Shown here piece by piece: positions 50,893 through 60,032 of a stretch of 64,000 bases of DNA (the first letter of the stretch is position 1; each line of letters begins with the position of its first letter). Both the position numbers and the translations under genes were made by a program. Origin of the DNA: Actinoplanes sp. NBRC 103695 (lineage in GTDB: Bacteria > Actinomycetota > Actinomycetes > Mycobacteriales > Micromonosporaceae); the NCBI RefSeq assembly GCF_030269485.1, contig NZ_BSTL01000038.1, forward strand, positions 1-64,000, written 5' to 3'. The notes below the pieces were generated by a model. It was not told the origin of the DNA. It saw only the letters and a program-made list of their open reading frames with translations, and made no database searches.

Positions 50893-51414
50893 TCAGAGCG
50901 GCGGCGCCGTGGCCGCCTGGGCGGCGTTCACGAGCTGGCCGGTCAGCTCGATCACCGGCTCGGCGTCCACCGGCGTGCCCGAGTCGTACCGGACCGCCCA
51001 GCTGAGTCCGTCGATCCCGCTCACCCGGCGGCCGACCACCCGCACACCGCCCTGCGGCAGCGCATGATGCGACGTGTACGCCACCGAGCGGGTCACCCGG
51101 GTCCGTACCTGATCGGGCACCTCCCCCGGCTCCAGCAGCAGGAACGTGATCGGCGGTGCGTCCACCAGCACGGCGTAGTCGTCGCGCACCTGGGCCACCT
51201 CGGCCGGGATGATCCGCAACTCGCGGCCCGACCAGGCGGCCTTGTGGATCTCGTGCCAGCCCAGCCGCCCGTTGCCCGGCAGCCACAGGCCGACATTGGT
51301 CACGACCAGCGCGGCGTCGTCGCCGATCGCGGCCCACGCCAGCACCCGCTCGTCGGAGGCCAGCTCGGGGCGCAACGCCACCGGCAACCTGGGTCGTCGT
51401 CCGAAAAGCTTCAC
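50893..51414 (-). CDS. Uncharacterised protein coupled to dnaG
   Basis: 173 residues from GTG 51414, which overlaps the dnaG TGA (GTGA). It opens [46 protein letters not shown], a PH-like beta pattern with a W in GLGWHEI(H/T)KAAW, and ends in an acidic helix. No signal, helix span or catalytic motif. Similar short ORFs follow primase in many actinobacteria, but I know of no function. The overlap suggests a stoichiometric partner or shared dosage with the primase. Confidence 0.75.
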   Translation of the reverse strand: MKLFGRRPRLPVALRPELASDERVLAWAAIGDDAALVVTNVGLWLPGNGRLGWHEIHKAAWSGRELRIIPAEVAQVRDDYAVLVDAPPITFLLLEPGEVPDQVRTRVTRSVAYTSHHALPQGGVRVVGRRVSGIDGLSWAVRYDSGTPVDAEPVIELTGQLVNAAQAATAPPL

Positions 51415-53252
51415 AGTCCCCCCGCCGCCTGGTCGCGCAATGCCCGCGCGTGCTGCTCCAGCGAGAACAGCTCGCCGGCCAGCGCGAGATATTCATCCTT
51501 GTGCGCCACCGGGTTGATCCGCTGCACCTTCGACTTCAGGTCACGGATCCGGGTGGCCACCGCGCCCACCTGCAGGCGGGCCAGCACCCTCGACACATAG
51601 TGCGGATCGACCTCGCCGTCGCGCCGGGGCGGCTCCACCGACAGCTCGCCGATCAGCGCCTTGCCGCTCAGGTCGGCGCACAGGTCGCGAACCGCCTCGA
51701 TCCAGCCCGCGCCGCCGGTCGTCGCGGACGCGCCGCCCGCCTGCGCGACCGCCTGCCGGATCCCCTGGAAGACCGGGTCCGCGTACGTCTCGGGGCCGAG
51801 CGCGTCGAACATCGGACCGGCCAGCACCGGGTACTGAAGCGCCAGTTTCAGCGCTTCCCGCTCGACCAGGCGCTGCGGGCTGTCCGGCGCCGGACGCTGG
51901 GCGGGCACCTCACGGTCGGCCGCCTGCGCCTGGTTCACCGCGCGCAGCACCGGGTCGAGGTCCATGCCGAGGTCACCGGCGAGCTTCCGGGCGTACTCCG
52001 GGCGCTTTTCCCTGTCCTTGATCTTGGCCACCAACGGCGCCGCGCGGCGCATCGCCTCGACCCGCCCCTCGACCGTGTCCAGGTCGAAGCGCGACAGGGT
52101 CTGCCGCAGGGCGAAGTCGACCAGCGGTTCCCGGCGCGCGACCAGGTCACGCACCGCGAGATCGCCCTTGGCCAGGCGCAGCTCGCACGGGTCCATGTTG
52201 TCCGGGGAGACCGCGATGAAGGTACGCCCGACGAACCGCTGGTCCTCCTCGAACGCCCGCAACGCCGCCTTCTGTCCCGCCGCGTCCCCGTCGAAGGTGT
52301 AGATGATCTCGCCGGCGACGCTGTCCGAGTCCATCAGCAACCGGCGCAGCACCCCGATGTGATCGGTGCCGAACGCCGTGCCGCAGGTGGCCACCGCGGT
52401 GTGCACCCCGGCCTCGTGGCAGGCCATCACGTCGGTGTAGCCCTCGACGATCACCGCCTGGCTCTGCTTGGCGATCTCCCGTTTCGCGTGGTCGATGCCG
52501 TAAAGCACGTGCGACTTCTTGTAGAGCGGCGATTCCGGGGTGTTCAGGTATTTCGGCCCGTCATCGTCGTCGAAGAGCTTGCGCGCGCCGAAGCCGATCG
52601 TGTCACCGGCCAGATCGCGGATGGGCCAGACCAGCCGGCGCCGGAAACGGTCGATCAGCGAGCCGGACTTCGCCGGTTTGGCCAGGCCACCGGCGTTCAA
52701 CTCGTCCTGCGTGAAGCCCTTCTGGCGCAGGTGCTTGGTGAGCTGGTCCCAGCCGTCCGGGGCGAAACCGCAGCCGTACCGCTCGGCGGCGTCGCGCCCG
52801 AAGCCGCGCTGGGCGAGGAACTCCCGGGCGATCCGCGCGCCCGGCGTGGTCAGCTGCTCCTGGTAGAACAGCGCGGCGGCGGCGTGCGCGGCGATCAGGC
52901 GCTGCCGCTGGCCCGGCTGCTGCCGCGGCGCGCCCCGGTCGTTCGGCGACTCGTCGTACCGCAGCTGGATGCCGGCCCGGCCGGCCAGCCGCTCCACCGA
53001 CTCGATGAACGACAGGTGCTCCGCGTCCATCAGGAACTTGATCGCGTCCCCACCCTGGCCGCAGCCGTGGCAGAAATAGACATTCCGGGCGGGGCTGACC
53101 GTGAACGACGGCGTCTTCTCGTCGTGGAAGGGACACAGCCCCTTCAGGTTGCCGCCGCCCGCGGACTTCAGCGTCACCGTCTCGCTGATGATGTCGGCGA
53201 TCGACGTGCGGTCGCGGACCAGTGCGATGTCCTCATCCTTGACCCTGGCCAC
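51411..53252 (-). CDS. dnaG: DNA primase DnaG
   Basis: 613 residues from GTG 53252, behind AGGATG. The zinc-binding domain has [29 protein letters not shown] with Cys40, His43, Cys61, Cys64. The RNA-polymerase/Toprim core follows: [40 protein letters not shown] (Toprim Glu) and [19 protein letters not shown] (DxD-like pair). The C-terminal ~150 residues are the DnaB-interacting helicase-binding domain. It makes RNA primers at the replication fork. It lies between dGTPase (22 bases) and an uncharacterised gene (GTGA overlap). Confidence 0.97.
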   Translation of the reverse strand: MARVKDEDIALVRDRTSIADIISETVTLKSAGGGNLKGLCPFHDEKTPSFTVSPARNVYFCHGCGQGGDAIKFLMDAEHLSFIESVERLAGRAGIQLRYDESPNDRGAPRQQPGQRQRLIAAHAAAALFYQEQLTTPGARIAREFLAQRGFGRDAAERYGCGFAPDGWDQLTKHLRQKGFTQDELNAGGLAKPAKSGSLIDRFRRRLVWPIRDLAGDTIGFGARKLFDDDDGPKYLNTPESPLYKKSHVLYGIDHAKREIAKQSQAVIVEGYTDVMACHEAGVHTAVATCGTAFGTDHIGVLRRLLMDSDSVAGEIIYTFDGDAAGQKAALRAFEEDQRFVGRTFIAVSPDNMDPCELRLAKGDLAVRDLVARREPLVDFALRQTLSRFDLDTVEGRVEAMRRAAPLVAKIKDREKRPEYARKLAGDLGMDLDPVLRAVNQAQAADREVPAQRPAPDSPQRLVEREALKLALQYPVLAGPMFDALGPETYADPVFQGIRQAVAQAGGASATTGGAGWIEAVRDLCADLSGKALIGELSVEPPRRDGEVDPHYVSRVLARLQVGAVATRIRDLKSKVQRINPVAHKDEYLALAGELFSLEQHARALRDQAAGGL

Positions 53253-53274
53253 CGGTACATCCTGCCTCGGGCGG

Positions 53275-54489
53275 TCAGGCGTCCGCCACGAGGGTCCGAT
53301 GCCACGCGACGGCGGCGTGGTCGGTGAGCGACGCCACCTGGTCGATCACCACGCGCAGCCGGGCCGCGTCGTCGCCGGCCTGCTTCCACAGCGGCCCGAA
53401 GACCGGGTCCAGGCCGTCCGGCGCGCGCTCGCACAGGGCCGCCACCAGGTCCTTCAGGATGGTCCGCTGGCGTTCGTACCACTCCTCGGCCGCGCGCAGA
53501 CGCATCACGTAGCGCAGCGCCATCCCCTTGAGCAGCGCGCAGTGGTTACGCACCGTACGCGGAACGACCAGGTCGGCCTCGTACCGCCGGACCCGCTCCG
53601 CCCCTTGCCGGCTGATCGTGGCGCCGACCGCGGAGGAGACGAACCGGCCGGTCAGCACGCTGGTCATCCGTTTCAGCGCGATCTGGCTGCGGAACGTGCC
53701 GTCGTGATCCGCCGCGGCGGCCACCACCTCGTCGGCGAGCAGCTGGTCGAGCGAGGCGGCCAGTTCCTCGGGCGGCGACGACGAGTACACCGCGGCGACG
53801 TCGGCGACCAGGGCGGCCCGCTCGTCGGCGTCGTCGAGCAGGTGGCGCAGCGTGATGTAGCCGCCGTGCACCCCGTCCTCGACGTCGTGCACCGAGTACG
53901 CCACGTCGTCGGCCCAGTCCATCACCTGCGCCTCGAGACAGCGCCGCTCCCCGCCGGGGGTGCCCTGACGGAGCCACTCGAAAACGGGCAGATCGTCGGC
54001 GTACACCCCGAATTTGCGGTTTCCGGGTTTGCGTGGCCACGGGTATTTGCTGGTGGCGTCGAGAGAGGCCCTGGTCAGATTGAGGCCGGCGCCGGGGACC
54101 TTGGCCTCCAGCCGGGTCAGCACCCGCAGCGTCTGCGCGTTGCCCTCGAAGCCGCCGCACGACTGGGAGACCTCGTCGAGCGCACCCTCGCCGTTGTGGC
54201 CGAACGGCGGGTGGCCCAGGTCGTGCGCCAGGCCGGCGGTGTCCACCACGTCGGGGTCGCAGCCCAGGCGCGCGCCCATCTCGCGGGAGATCTGGGCGAC
54301 CTCCAGCGAATGGGTCAGACGCGTACGCAGGAAATCGTCCGACCCGGCGGTGTGCACCTGGGTCTTGGTGGCGAGCCGGCGGAACCCGGCGGAGTGCAGC
54401 ACGCGGGCGCGGTCCCGCTCGAATTGGGTGCGCCCGTACCCACTGTCCTTAGCAGGCTCCGGCGCCCAGCGCTCGGCATCGGCCGTCAT
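53275..54489 (-). CDS. dgt: dGTPase-like HD-domain triphosphohydrolase
   Basis: 404 residues from ATG 54489. [47 protein letters not shown] has the H and the R-x-x-HS of the HD fold, [24 protein letters not shown] is the conserved HD plus downstream His set, and [24 protein letters not shown] the second metal-site Asp region. Family members hydrolyse dNTP to deoxynucleoside and triphosphate. The same frame runs open far upstream, but that is antisense to the chemoreceptor. It is just ahead of dnaG on the same strand, a common actinobacterial pairing that ties dNTP pools to replication. Confidence 0.93.
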   Translation of the reverse strand: MTADAERWAPEPAKDSGYGRTQFERDRARVLHSAGFRRLATKTQVHTAGSDDFLRTRLTHSLEVAQISREMGARLGCDPDVVDTAGLAHDLGHPPFGHNGEGALDEVSQSCGGFEGNAQTLRVLTRLEAKVPGAGLNLTRASLDATSKYPWPRKPGNRKFGVYADDLPVFEWLRQGTPGGERRCLEAQVMDWADDVAYSVHDVEDGVHGGYITLRHLLDDADERAALVADVAAVYSSSPPEELAASLDQLLADEVVAAAADHDGTFRSQIALKRMTSVLTGRFVSSAVGATISRQGAERVRRYEADLVVPRTVRNHCALLKGMALRYVMRLRAAEEWYERQRTILKDLVAALCERAPDGLDPVFGPLWKQAGDDAARLRVVIDQVASLTDHAAVAWHRTLVADA

Positions 54490-54534
54490 GCGGCTCAGCC
54501 TAAGCGCTCGGTCGGAGGTGCCGACGAGATACGT

Positions 54535-56097
54535 GTGGAGGCTGGGGTAAAGGTCAGGCTGACCATCGTCGCGCGGTTGCTGCTGATGACGATCGCCGGC
54601 GTGGTCGCCGCGATCCTGGTCGCCGGCGCCGCGACCTGGGGGTCCGCCGGTCAGGCCGCGGCAGGCAAGGACATCGCGCGGGTGAGCGACGGTATGAGCC
54701 ATCAGTGGAACGCCGACATGATGCATGACGGCCTGCGCGCCGACGTGATGGCCGCGATGTACGCCACCACGCCCGAGCAGCGGGAGAGGTTCGAGGTCGA
54801 CGGGGTGCGCGAGCATGCCGCCACCATGCTGGAGAGCTTCGACCTCGCCGCCGCGCAAGCGCCGTCGTCGCTGACCGCGGAATACGAACGGGTCCGTCCG
54901 GCGATCGTGGAGTACGGCGCGTCCGCCGAACGCGTCGTGGCCGGCGCCAAGGACGAACTGCCGGCGTTCCTGGAGAAGTTCGACGCCCTGGAGACCGACC
55001 TGGGCGCGATCGACGACGCGATGCTCGCCGCGGTCGGCGAGGCCGGGGCGAGCGGACGGCAGGCGGCCAATCAGGCGGCCTGGATCGTGGTCCTCGTAAC
55101 AGCCCTGGCCGTGCTGATGAACGTGCTGGCCGCGACGCTGACCATCCGGGCGATCCGGCGGCCGATGCGCCGGATGCTCGAGGCGTTGCGCGCGATGGCC
55201 AAGCGGGACCTGACCGTCCAGGCCGGGGTGCCGCACGGTGACGAGTTCGGGGAGATGGGCGAAGCCCTGAACGAGGCGCTGAGCGCCGTGCGTACCACGG
55301 TGGCGGCGACCGCGACCAGCGTGACGGCCATGACCGCCTCGAGCGAGGACCTGCGCGGGCTGGCCGGGAACCTGGACGGCTCGGCCGAGCAGACCTCGGC
55401 GCAGGCGCGCAATGCCGACGCCGCCGCTCAGCAGGTGTCGTCGCTGGTCACCGGCATGACCACGGCGACCGGCGAGCTGGCCGAGTCGATCCGGGAGATC
55501 GCCCGGCAGACGTCGAACGCGTCGGTGACCACGTCCCGGGCGACGGAGAGCGCGACCGAGACGGCGACCGCGGTGGACGCGCTGAGCGGGGCGAGCCGCG
55601 AGGTCGGCGACATCGTCAAGCTGATCACCCAGATCGCCGAGCAGACGAACCTGCTGGCCCTCAACGCGACGATCGAGGCGGCCCGGGCCGGTGACGCCGG
55701 CAAGGGATTCGCGGTGGTCGCCGGCGAGGTGAAGGACCTCGCGCAGGAGACCGCGCAGGCGACCAGCGACATCACCGCGAAGATCTCGGCGATCCAGTCG
55801 ATGACCGAGCGTACGGCCACCGCCATCGCCACGATCACCGAGATCATCGGGCAGATCGACGACGGGCAGCGCGCCATCGCCGCGGCGGTGGAGGAGCAGT
55901 CGGCGACCACCGAACTGATGGCCGGCAACGTCGGTCACGTGTCGGCCGCGGCCGCCGAGATCAGTGGCACGGTCGCGCACATCACCCGGTCGTCGGAGTC
56001 GACGGCGGAGGACGCGAACACCACCCGCCGGTCGGCGGAACGGGTGAGCTCGGCGGCCGGCGAGCTGACCGATCTGATCGGCCAGTTCCGCTACTAG
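54535..56097 (+). CDS. Methyl-accepting chemotaxis protein
   Basis: 520 residues from GTG 54535, with no strong ribosome site; GGAGGT lies 12 bases before. TM1 at about residues 10-32 ([25 protein letters not shown]), an extracytoplasmic four-helix-like domain to ~180, TM2 182-207 ([22 protein letters not shown]), a HAMP domain ([35 protein letters not shown]), and the signalling helix with hairpin tip [39 protein letters not shown] around residues 365-395. No C-terminal CheR-binding pentapeptide. It senses an external ligand and controls CheA; no che genes are in the window. Confidence 0.94.
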   Translation: MEAGVKVRLTIVARLLLMTIAGVVAAILVAGAATWGSAGQAAAGKDIARVSDGMSHQWNADMMHDGLRADVMAAMYATTPEQRERFEVDGVREHAATMLESFDLAAAQAPSSLTAEYERVRPAIVEYGASAERVVAGAKDELPAFLEKFDALETDLGAIDDAMLAAVGEAGASGRQAANQAAWIVVLVTALAVLMNVLAATLTIRAIRRPMRRMLEALRAMAKRDLTVQAGVPHGDEFGEMGEALNEALSAVRTTVAATATSVTAMTASSEDLRGLAGNLDGSAEQTSAQARNADAAAQQVSSLVTGMTTATGELAESIREIARQTSNASVTTSRATESATETATAVDALSGASREVGDIVKLITQIAEQTNLLALNATIEAARAGDAGKGFAVVAGEVKDLAQETAQATSDITAKISAIQSMTERTATAIATITEIIGQIDDGQRAIAAAVEEQSATTELMAGNVGHVSAAAAEISGTVAHITRSSESTAEDANTTRRSAERVSSAAGELTDLIGQFRY

Positions 56098-56099
56098 GG

Positions 56100-56453
56100 T
56101 TACTTCTTCCTCGACGAGAGCACGCAGAACTCGTTGCCCTCGGGGTCGGCGAGCACCACCCAGCCGACGTCGGACTGGCCGATGTCCACCGGCCGGGCGC
56201 CCATGTCGACCAGCCGCTCGACCTCGGCCTCCTGGTCCTCCGGCCGCAGGTCGATGTGCAGCCGGTTCTTCACCGTCTTGGCGTCCGGCACCGGGGTGAA
56301 GAGCAGGCCCGGCATCTCGTCGGGCGTACGCCGGATCTCCACCTCTTCCGGCGCCTCGTGCACGATCCGGTAGTCCAGCGCCTCGGCCCACCATCGGGCC
56401 AGCCGGGCCGGGTCCTCCGAGTCCACGACGATCTGCTCCCACCGAACACTCAT
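56100..56453 (-). CDS. VOC-family (glyoxalase-like) protein
   Basis: 117 residues from ATG 56453, behind GGGGGATCG. MSVRWEQIVVDSEDPARLARWW, RLHIDLRPEDQEAEVERLVDMGARPVDIGQSDVGWVVLADPEGNEFCVLSSRK is the betaalphabetabetabeta double repeat of the VOC superfamily; HIDL and DPEGNEFCV hold the metal-ligand positions His and Glu. The longer frame from 56483 adds 10 doubtful residues. It ends 2 bases from the chemoreceptor stop and converges with it. Confidence 0.8.
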   Translation of the reverse strand: MSVRWEQIVVDSEDPARLARWWAEALDYRIVHEAPEEVEIRRTPDEMPGLLFTPVPDAKTVKNRLHIDLRPEDQEAEVERLVDMGARPVDIGQSDVGWVVLADPEGNEFCVLSSRKK

Positions 56454-56466
56454 CGATCCCCCAACA

Positions 56467-56488
56467 CGCCATCGAAACGCCATCGAAA
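56467..56488. repeat. 11-base tandem repeat in the VOC/DUF4388 intergenic region
   Basis: CGCCATCGAAA occurs twice in a row (56467-56477, 56478-56488), followed by GTGGCG, which pairs with CGCCA of the second copy. It lies between divergent promoters and might be a binding site. Confidence 0.4.
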
Positions 56489-56616
56489 GTGGCGATCATG
56501 TTACGCACATTCACCGCAGGGGTTACCGGCGGAACAACGCACCGGCCGTCCGGCGACGGCGCTCGATGGCCGCACACCATGCGTTCAGCCGATGCCACCC
56601 CATCCAAGGAGTCGAC

Positions 56617-57009
56617 GTGAATTCCACGTCCCTGCGGCACATCCTGTACGAGCTCGCCGAAGCCGGCCGGACCGGCGCCCTGCACGTCGGTGGGTCACCC
56701 GGCGGTGTGCTGTACCTGGTCGCCGGACAGATCACCCACGCCGAGTCGCCGGCCTGCCCGGGTGTCGGTGAGCGTCTGGTGGCGTCCGGCCGGATCCCGG
56801 CCGGCGGGTCGATCGAGGACGGGCACGTCAGCCGGCCGGAGCTGGCCTCCCGCTGCCTCGCGGCGGCCGGTGAGGCCACCCGCGCGGTCCTGCGCGGCGA
56901 CAATGCGACGGTGCGTTTCGTCGAAGGCGAGCGGCACCTGCTCGGCTTGATATGGGCCGCACGCCCGCCCCACCGGGCCCGACGATCCACGCTCAGACCG
57001 GCTTCGTGA
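56617..57009 (+). CDS. DUF4388 (PatA N-terminal-like) domain protein, short
   Basis: 130 residues from GTG 56617, 5 bases behind AAGGAG; the longer frame from 56566 is not supported. LRHILYELAEAGRTGALHVGGSPGGVLYLVAGQITHAESPACPGVGERLVASGRI is the first half of the DUF4388/PATAN-type domain: an LxxLL helix, R-T-G-x-L strand, and G-x-L/V-Y-L strand, and ESP-x-x-P-G-V-G. The middle is ~25 residues shorter than in the gene at 57642, and the tail (HRARRSTLRPAS) is basic and disordered. It is the first gene of a roadblock/DUF4388 set; DUF4388 proteins usually partner small GTPases or response regulators. Confidence 0.7.
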   Translation: MNSTSLRHILYELAEAGRTGALHVGGSPGGVLYLVAGQITHAESPACPGVGERLVASGRIPAGGSIEDGHVSRPELASRCLAAAGEATRAVLRGDNATVRFVEGERHLLGLIWAARPPHRARRSTLRPAS

Positions 57010-57217
57010 AACCGGCCGAAGAGGACGCACACGGGGTGCGACTTGTCGTCACACAGTGCCCGCAGGATGGCCCACGGTGACGGCGCGGAAAGCTCGCAAC
57101 GCCGCCGCAGCACGCAGAACCAAGGCGAAACCTTCGGCCGCGCGTGGCAATGACGCCCGCACCCGCCAGCGGCCCGGGCCGGGGAACGGCGGGACGAACA
57201 CAACGCTGAGGAGAGAA

Positions 57218-57598
57218 GTGCCCGGCGTGGAGCACTGCCTGCAGGAGGCCATGGCGATCCCCGGCGCGGTCGGGGCGAGCATCGTCGACTACACCACCGG
57301 GTTCCCGGTCGCCACCACCGGGGCCGCACCCAATTCCGACCACGAGGCCGCGGCGGCCGGCACCGCCGACGTCGTCCAGGCCGCGACGAGCCGTTCGCTG
57401 TTCGTCTCGGCCGTGCCGCACGACCTCCTGGAAGACCTGATCATCACCACCGCGGGGGGCTACCACCTTCTCCGGCTGGTACAGACCGACTTCGACAGCC
57501 GGTTGGTGCTCTACGTGTGGCTGGACCGGATCCACGGCAACCTCGCCGTCGCCCGGCGCCGCATGCAGACCCTGGCCGCGGAACTGGTCGCCACCTAG
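57218..57598 (+). CDS. Roadblock/LC7-like protein
   Basis: 126 residues from GTG 57218, behind GAGGAGAGA; the frame further up is not gene-like. AMAIPGAVGASIVDYTTGFPVATTGAAP, AAAGTADVVQAATSRSLFVS, DLIITTAGGYHLLRLVQTDFDSRLVLYVWLDRIHGNLAVARRRMQTL is the alpha-beta-beta-alpha-beta-beta-beta-alpha order of the roadblock/LC7 fold. No DNA-binding or catalytic residue. Roadblock proteins dimerise and act as GAPs or scaffolds for Ras-like GTPases such as MglA. It is close to the roadblock gene at 59237, probably its paralogue. Confidence 0.78.
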   Translation: MPGVEHCLQEAMAIPGAVGASIVDYTTGFPVATTGAAPNSDHEAAAAGTADVVQAATSRSLFVSAVPHDLLEDLIITTAGGYHLLRLVQTDFDSRLVLYVWLDRIHGNLAVARRRMQTLAAELVAT

Positions 57599-57641
57599 TC
57601 CGATGTAGACGCCACAGCCGCCATCAGCCGGAAGGACAGAT

Positions 57642-58685
57642 GTGAGCCCCACCAAGACCGCGGCTCCCGGGCGCCTGCTCACGCAGGTGGCGGGTGAGCG
57701 GCAGACCGGTGCGCTGGTGGTGGGCGGCCACCCCGGCGGCTCCCCGGGCGGCGCCGTCTACCTGCACGACGGCGCGGTGATCTACGCCGAGTCGCCGGCC
57801 TCGCCCGGGGTCGGCGAGCTGCTCACCTCGTCCGGTCGGCTGGCCGCGCGTACCTGGCAGGCGGCGCTGGACGCGGGTTCGCCGCAGTCCCGGGTCGGCC
57901 GGCTGCTGCTCGACCAGGGGCACCTGACGCAGGGCGAGCTGGAGCTCTGCGTACTCGGCGCGATCTACGACGCGGCGTACTTCGCGCTCGGCTCGGCCAG
58001 CGCACCGGTCGAGTTCCGGCCCGGCGCCGGGCACTGGCTGGGCACCGTGGTGCGGGTCGACGCGGCCGCCGTCAACCGCGAGTCACGGCGGCGTTCGCGG
58101 TTGCTGGACGAGATCTTCCCGAACGCGCTGATCGACTCGGCGCCGGTCACCCCGGTGCCGCGGGCGCCGCTCGAACGGATCACGCTCACCGCGCTGCAGT
58201 GGGAGTTGCTGGTGCACGCGGACGGCCAGCGCACCCCCGCGGACCTGGCGCAACTGCTCGGGCGGGCCGGTTTCGCCACCATCCAGGAGCTGCGCCGGCT
58301 CGCGGCGCTCGGCCTGATCGAGCGGCCCGCGGAGAGAGACCCCAAGACCGACGACCCTGATCTGGTACGCCTTCCGCGCGCTCGTGGCACAGCGCCCGCG
58401 GCGGGCGTGACCCGCCCGGTGGTCACCCTCGACGAGGGGCCGATGGTGCCGGTGGTGACCCACCGCACCGCCACGGCCGTCGAGGATCCCCCGCCCGCGA
58501 CGCCGGCCCCGTACACAGGTGATCCGGTGACCAACGGCACCGTCTACCGGCCACCGCGGCTGGCCCGGCGAAAACCCGGCGCCAAGCTCCCCAAAGACCT
58601 TGCCGGCGAACCCCCGATGGACGTGCCCGGCGCCGACGAGGTCCTGCTGAAACGCATCCGAACCGCACTGCGGGCCCTGCGGTGA
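57642..58685 (+). CDS. DUF4388 domain protein with winged-helix-like C-terminus
   Basis: 347 residues from GTG 57642, behind GGAAGGACAG. Residues 8-145 are the PATAN/DUF4388 domain (RQTGALVVGGHPGGSPGGAVYLHDGAVIYAESPASPGVGELLTSSGRL, LLLDQGHLTQGELELCVLGAIYDAAYFALGSASAPVEFRPGAGHWLGTVV). Residues about 180-245 are a winged-helix-like unit (LTALQWELLVHADGQRTPADLAQLLGRAGFATIQELRRLAALGLIERP). The Pro/Thr-rich tail ends with a basic helix (RPPRLARRKPGAKLP, LKRIRTALRALR). It could be a scaffold or regulator tied to the roadblock partners around it. Role unknown. Confidence 0.78.
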   Translation: MSPTKTAAPGRLLTQVAGERQTGALVVGGHPGGSPGGAVYLHDGAVIYAESPASPGVGELLTSSGRLAARTWQAALDAGSPQSRVGRLLLDQGHLTQGELELCVLGAIYDAAYFALGSASAPVEFRPGAGHWLGTVVRVDAAAVNRESRRRSRLLDEIFPNALIDSAPVTPVPRAPLERITLTALQWELLVHADGQRTPADLAQLLGRAGFATIQELRRLAALGLIERPAERDPKTDDPDLVRLPRARGTAPAAGVTRPVVTLDEGPMVPVVTHRTATAVEDPPPATPAPYTGDPVTNGTVYRPPRLARRKPGAKLPKDLAGEPPMDVPGADEVLLKRIRTALRALR

Positions 58686-58719
58686 CGCGCGCACCCCCGA
58701 AACGACAAGGAGGCCGAGC

Positions 58720-59205
58720 ATGGTGAACCCGGCGGTGCTCGAGGAACTCGGCAACCTTCGGTACAGGTTGCCGGAACTGTCCGGAAGCGTGCTCGCCACC
58801 GCGGACGGGATGGTGGTCGCGCACGACGCCCACGGCATCGAACCGGACAGCCTCGCCGCGCTGGCGGCCGCACACCTGGCGCTGGCCCGCCGGTTCGCGC
58901 ACGCCGTCGACCACGGCGAGCTGCGGGAGTCGGTGGTGGAGTGCGACGGCGGCTACATCACCTCGTACGCCGCCGGTCCGGACGCCCTGCTCACCGTCGT
59001 GACGACCAGCAACGCGAACCTGGCGATGGTGCACCTCGAAGCCCGTCGCAGCGTACGGCGGCTGGTCGCCCTGCTCACCCTCGAGTTCGTGACGCCGAGC
59101 CGCCCGGAGATCCCGCACCAGCCCGGGCCGTCGACGCCGCTCGCCCGGCGTACCCCGATGGCCACCCTGCCCACGAACATCCGGCGCCGGCAAGCCGCCG
59201 GCTGA
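58720..59205 (+). CDS. Roadblock/LC7 domain protein
   Basis: 161 residues from ATG 58720, behind AAGGAGG. LEELGNLRYRLPELSGSVLATADGMVVAHDAHGIEPDSLAALAAAHLALARRFAHAVDHGELRESVVECDGGYITSYAAGPDALLTVVTTSNANLAMVHLEARRSVRRLVALL is the complete roadblock/LC7 fold, with the G-x-V-L-A-T-x-D-G-x-V-V strand hairpin. A ~40-residue basic Pro-rich tail follows. Like MglB, it lacks a GTPase of its own. Middle of the roadblock/DUF4388 set. Confidence 0.85.
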   Translation: MVNPAVLEELGNLRYRLPELSGSVLATADGMVVAHDAHGIEPDSLAALAAAHLALARRFAHAVDHGELRESVVECDGGYITSYAAGPDALLTVVTTSNANLAMVHLEARRSVRRLVALLTLEFVTPSRPEIPHQPGPSTPLARRTPMATLPTNIRRRQAAG

Positions 59206-59236
59206 CCATCCACCACCCCATTAGTAAGGAAGGCGC

Positions 59237-59608
59237 ATGCCCGACATGGATACCGCACTCAAAGAGATCATGGACATCGACGGCGCGATCGGCGTGGCCC
59301 TGGTGGACCACACCAGCGGCATGGCGCTCGGCACCGCCGGCGGTGGCAAGGAGCTCGACCTGACGGTCGCCGCCGCGGGCAACACCGACGTGGTCCGCGC
59401 CAAGCTCCGCGCGATGGAGATGCTGAACCTCACCGAGAAGATCGAGGACATCCTCATCACGCTGGACACCCAGTACCACCTGATCCGGCCGCTGACCAGC
59501 CGTTCCGGCAAGGGCCTGTTCCTGTACGTGGCGCTGCGCCGGGACCGCTCCAACCTGGCGATGGCCCGCCATCAGCTCAAGCGGATCGAATCGGACCTCG
59601 ACGTCTGA
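59237..59608 (+). CDS. Roadblock/LC7-like protein, acidic
   Basis: 123 residues from ATG 59237, behind AAGGAAGG. MDTALKEIMDIDGAIGVALVDHTSGMALGTAGGGKELDLTVAAAGNTDVVRAKLRAMEMLNLTEKIEDILITLDTQYHLIRPLTSRSGKGLFLYVALRRDRSNLAMARHQLKRIESDLDV fits the roadblock fold over its full length and resembles the gene at 57218 in the order of motifs (GAxGxxxVDxTxG, AAGxTDVVxA, YHLxR, NLAxAR). It is last in the set and is followed by a strong terminator. Likely a homo- or heterodimer partner of the other roadblock proteins. Confidence 0.85.
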   Translation: MPDMDTALKEIMDIDGAIGVALVDHTSGMALGTAGGGKELDLTVAAAGNTDVVRAKLRAMEMLNLTEKIEDILITLDTQYHLIRPLTSRSGKGLFLYVALRRDRSNLAMARHQLKRIESDLDV

Positions 59609-59627
59609 CGGCGATGTCCGGCACGTA

Positions 59628-59664
59628 GGCGGGGAGGGCTTTCGCTCTCCCCGCCGGCTTTTTG
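59628..59664 (+). terminator. Terminator with T run after the roadblock genes
   Basis: GGCGGGGAG (59628-59636) and CTCCCCGCC (59647-59655) form a 9-bp stem with a loop, followed by GGCTTTTT. One of the few classical rho-independent terminators in this window, closing the five-gene set. Confidence 0.85.
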
Positions 59665-59666
59665 GC

Positions 59667-59694
59667 TTGCCTACTGTGTGGCGCACAGTATGAT
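59667..59694 (+). promoter_or_regulatory. PadR promoter with operator between -35 and -10
   Basis: TTGCCT (59667-59672) and TATGAT (59689-59694) are spaced 16 bases. Between and overlapping them TACTGTG (59672-59678), five bases, then CACAGTA (59684-59690) is an exact 7-5-7 inverted repeat. The ATG at 59703 is 8 bases after the -10, so the transcript is probably leaderless. PadR proteins bind such dyads. Confidence 0.65.
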
Positions 59695-59702
59695 GTGTCG
59701 CT

Positions 59703-60032
59703 ATGGATGAGGTTCTCGCCCGGCTCGAGGCGGAGCTGCGACGCGGCACGCTCGTCCTCGCGGTGCTCTCCGGGCTGCACGACGAGCGGTACGGCTATGA
59801 GCTGCGCCAATCGCTGACCGAGGCCGGGCTGCCGGTCGAGGAGGGCACGCTCTACCCGCTCCTGCGCCGGCTCGAGGCGCAGGGATTGCTGGAGAGCTCG
59901 TGGAACACGTCCGGCGCCTCGCCCCGGCGCTACTACCGGCTCAGCACCGACGGGCGCCGGGCGCTCAAGCTGCTCACCGAGACCTGGCGCAGGCAGGTCA
60001 CGGTGCTGGACACCCTTCTGGAGGAGCGATGA
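59703..60032 (+). CDS. PadR-family transcriptional regulator
   Basis: 109 residues. LRRGTLVLAVLSGLHDERYGYELRQSLTEAGLPVEEGTLYPLLRRLEAQGLLESSWNTSGASPRRYYRLSTDGRRAL is the PadR winged helix, followed by a short dimerisation helix. ATG 59703 has no ribosome site but stands just behind a promoter and 7-5-7 dyad, so it is probably leaderless and autoregulated. Its TGA overlaps the ATG of the HAAS protein (ATGA), the usual PadR-HAAS operon. Confidence 0.92.
   Translation: MDEVLARLEAELRRGTLVLAVLSGLHDERYGYELRQSLTEAGLPVEEGTLYPLLRRLEAQGLLESSWNTSGASPRRYYRLSTDGRRALKLLTETWRRQVTVLDTLLEER

Noticed and set aside
53275-56685. An 1,136-codon frame on the minus strand
   Set aside because: Only the first third from 54489 down is the dGTPase; the rest is antisense to the chemoreceptor with low-complexity composition.
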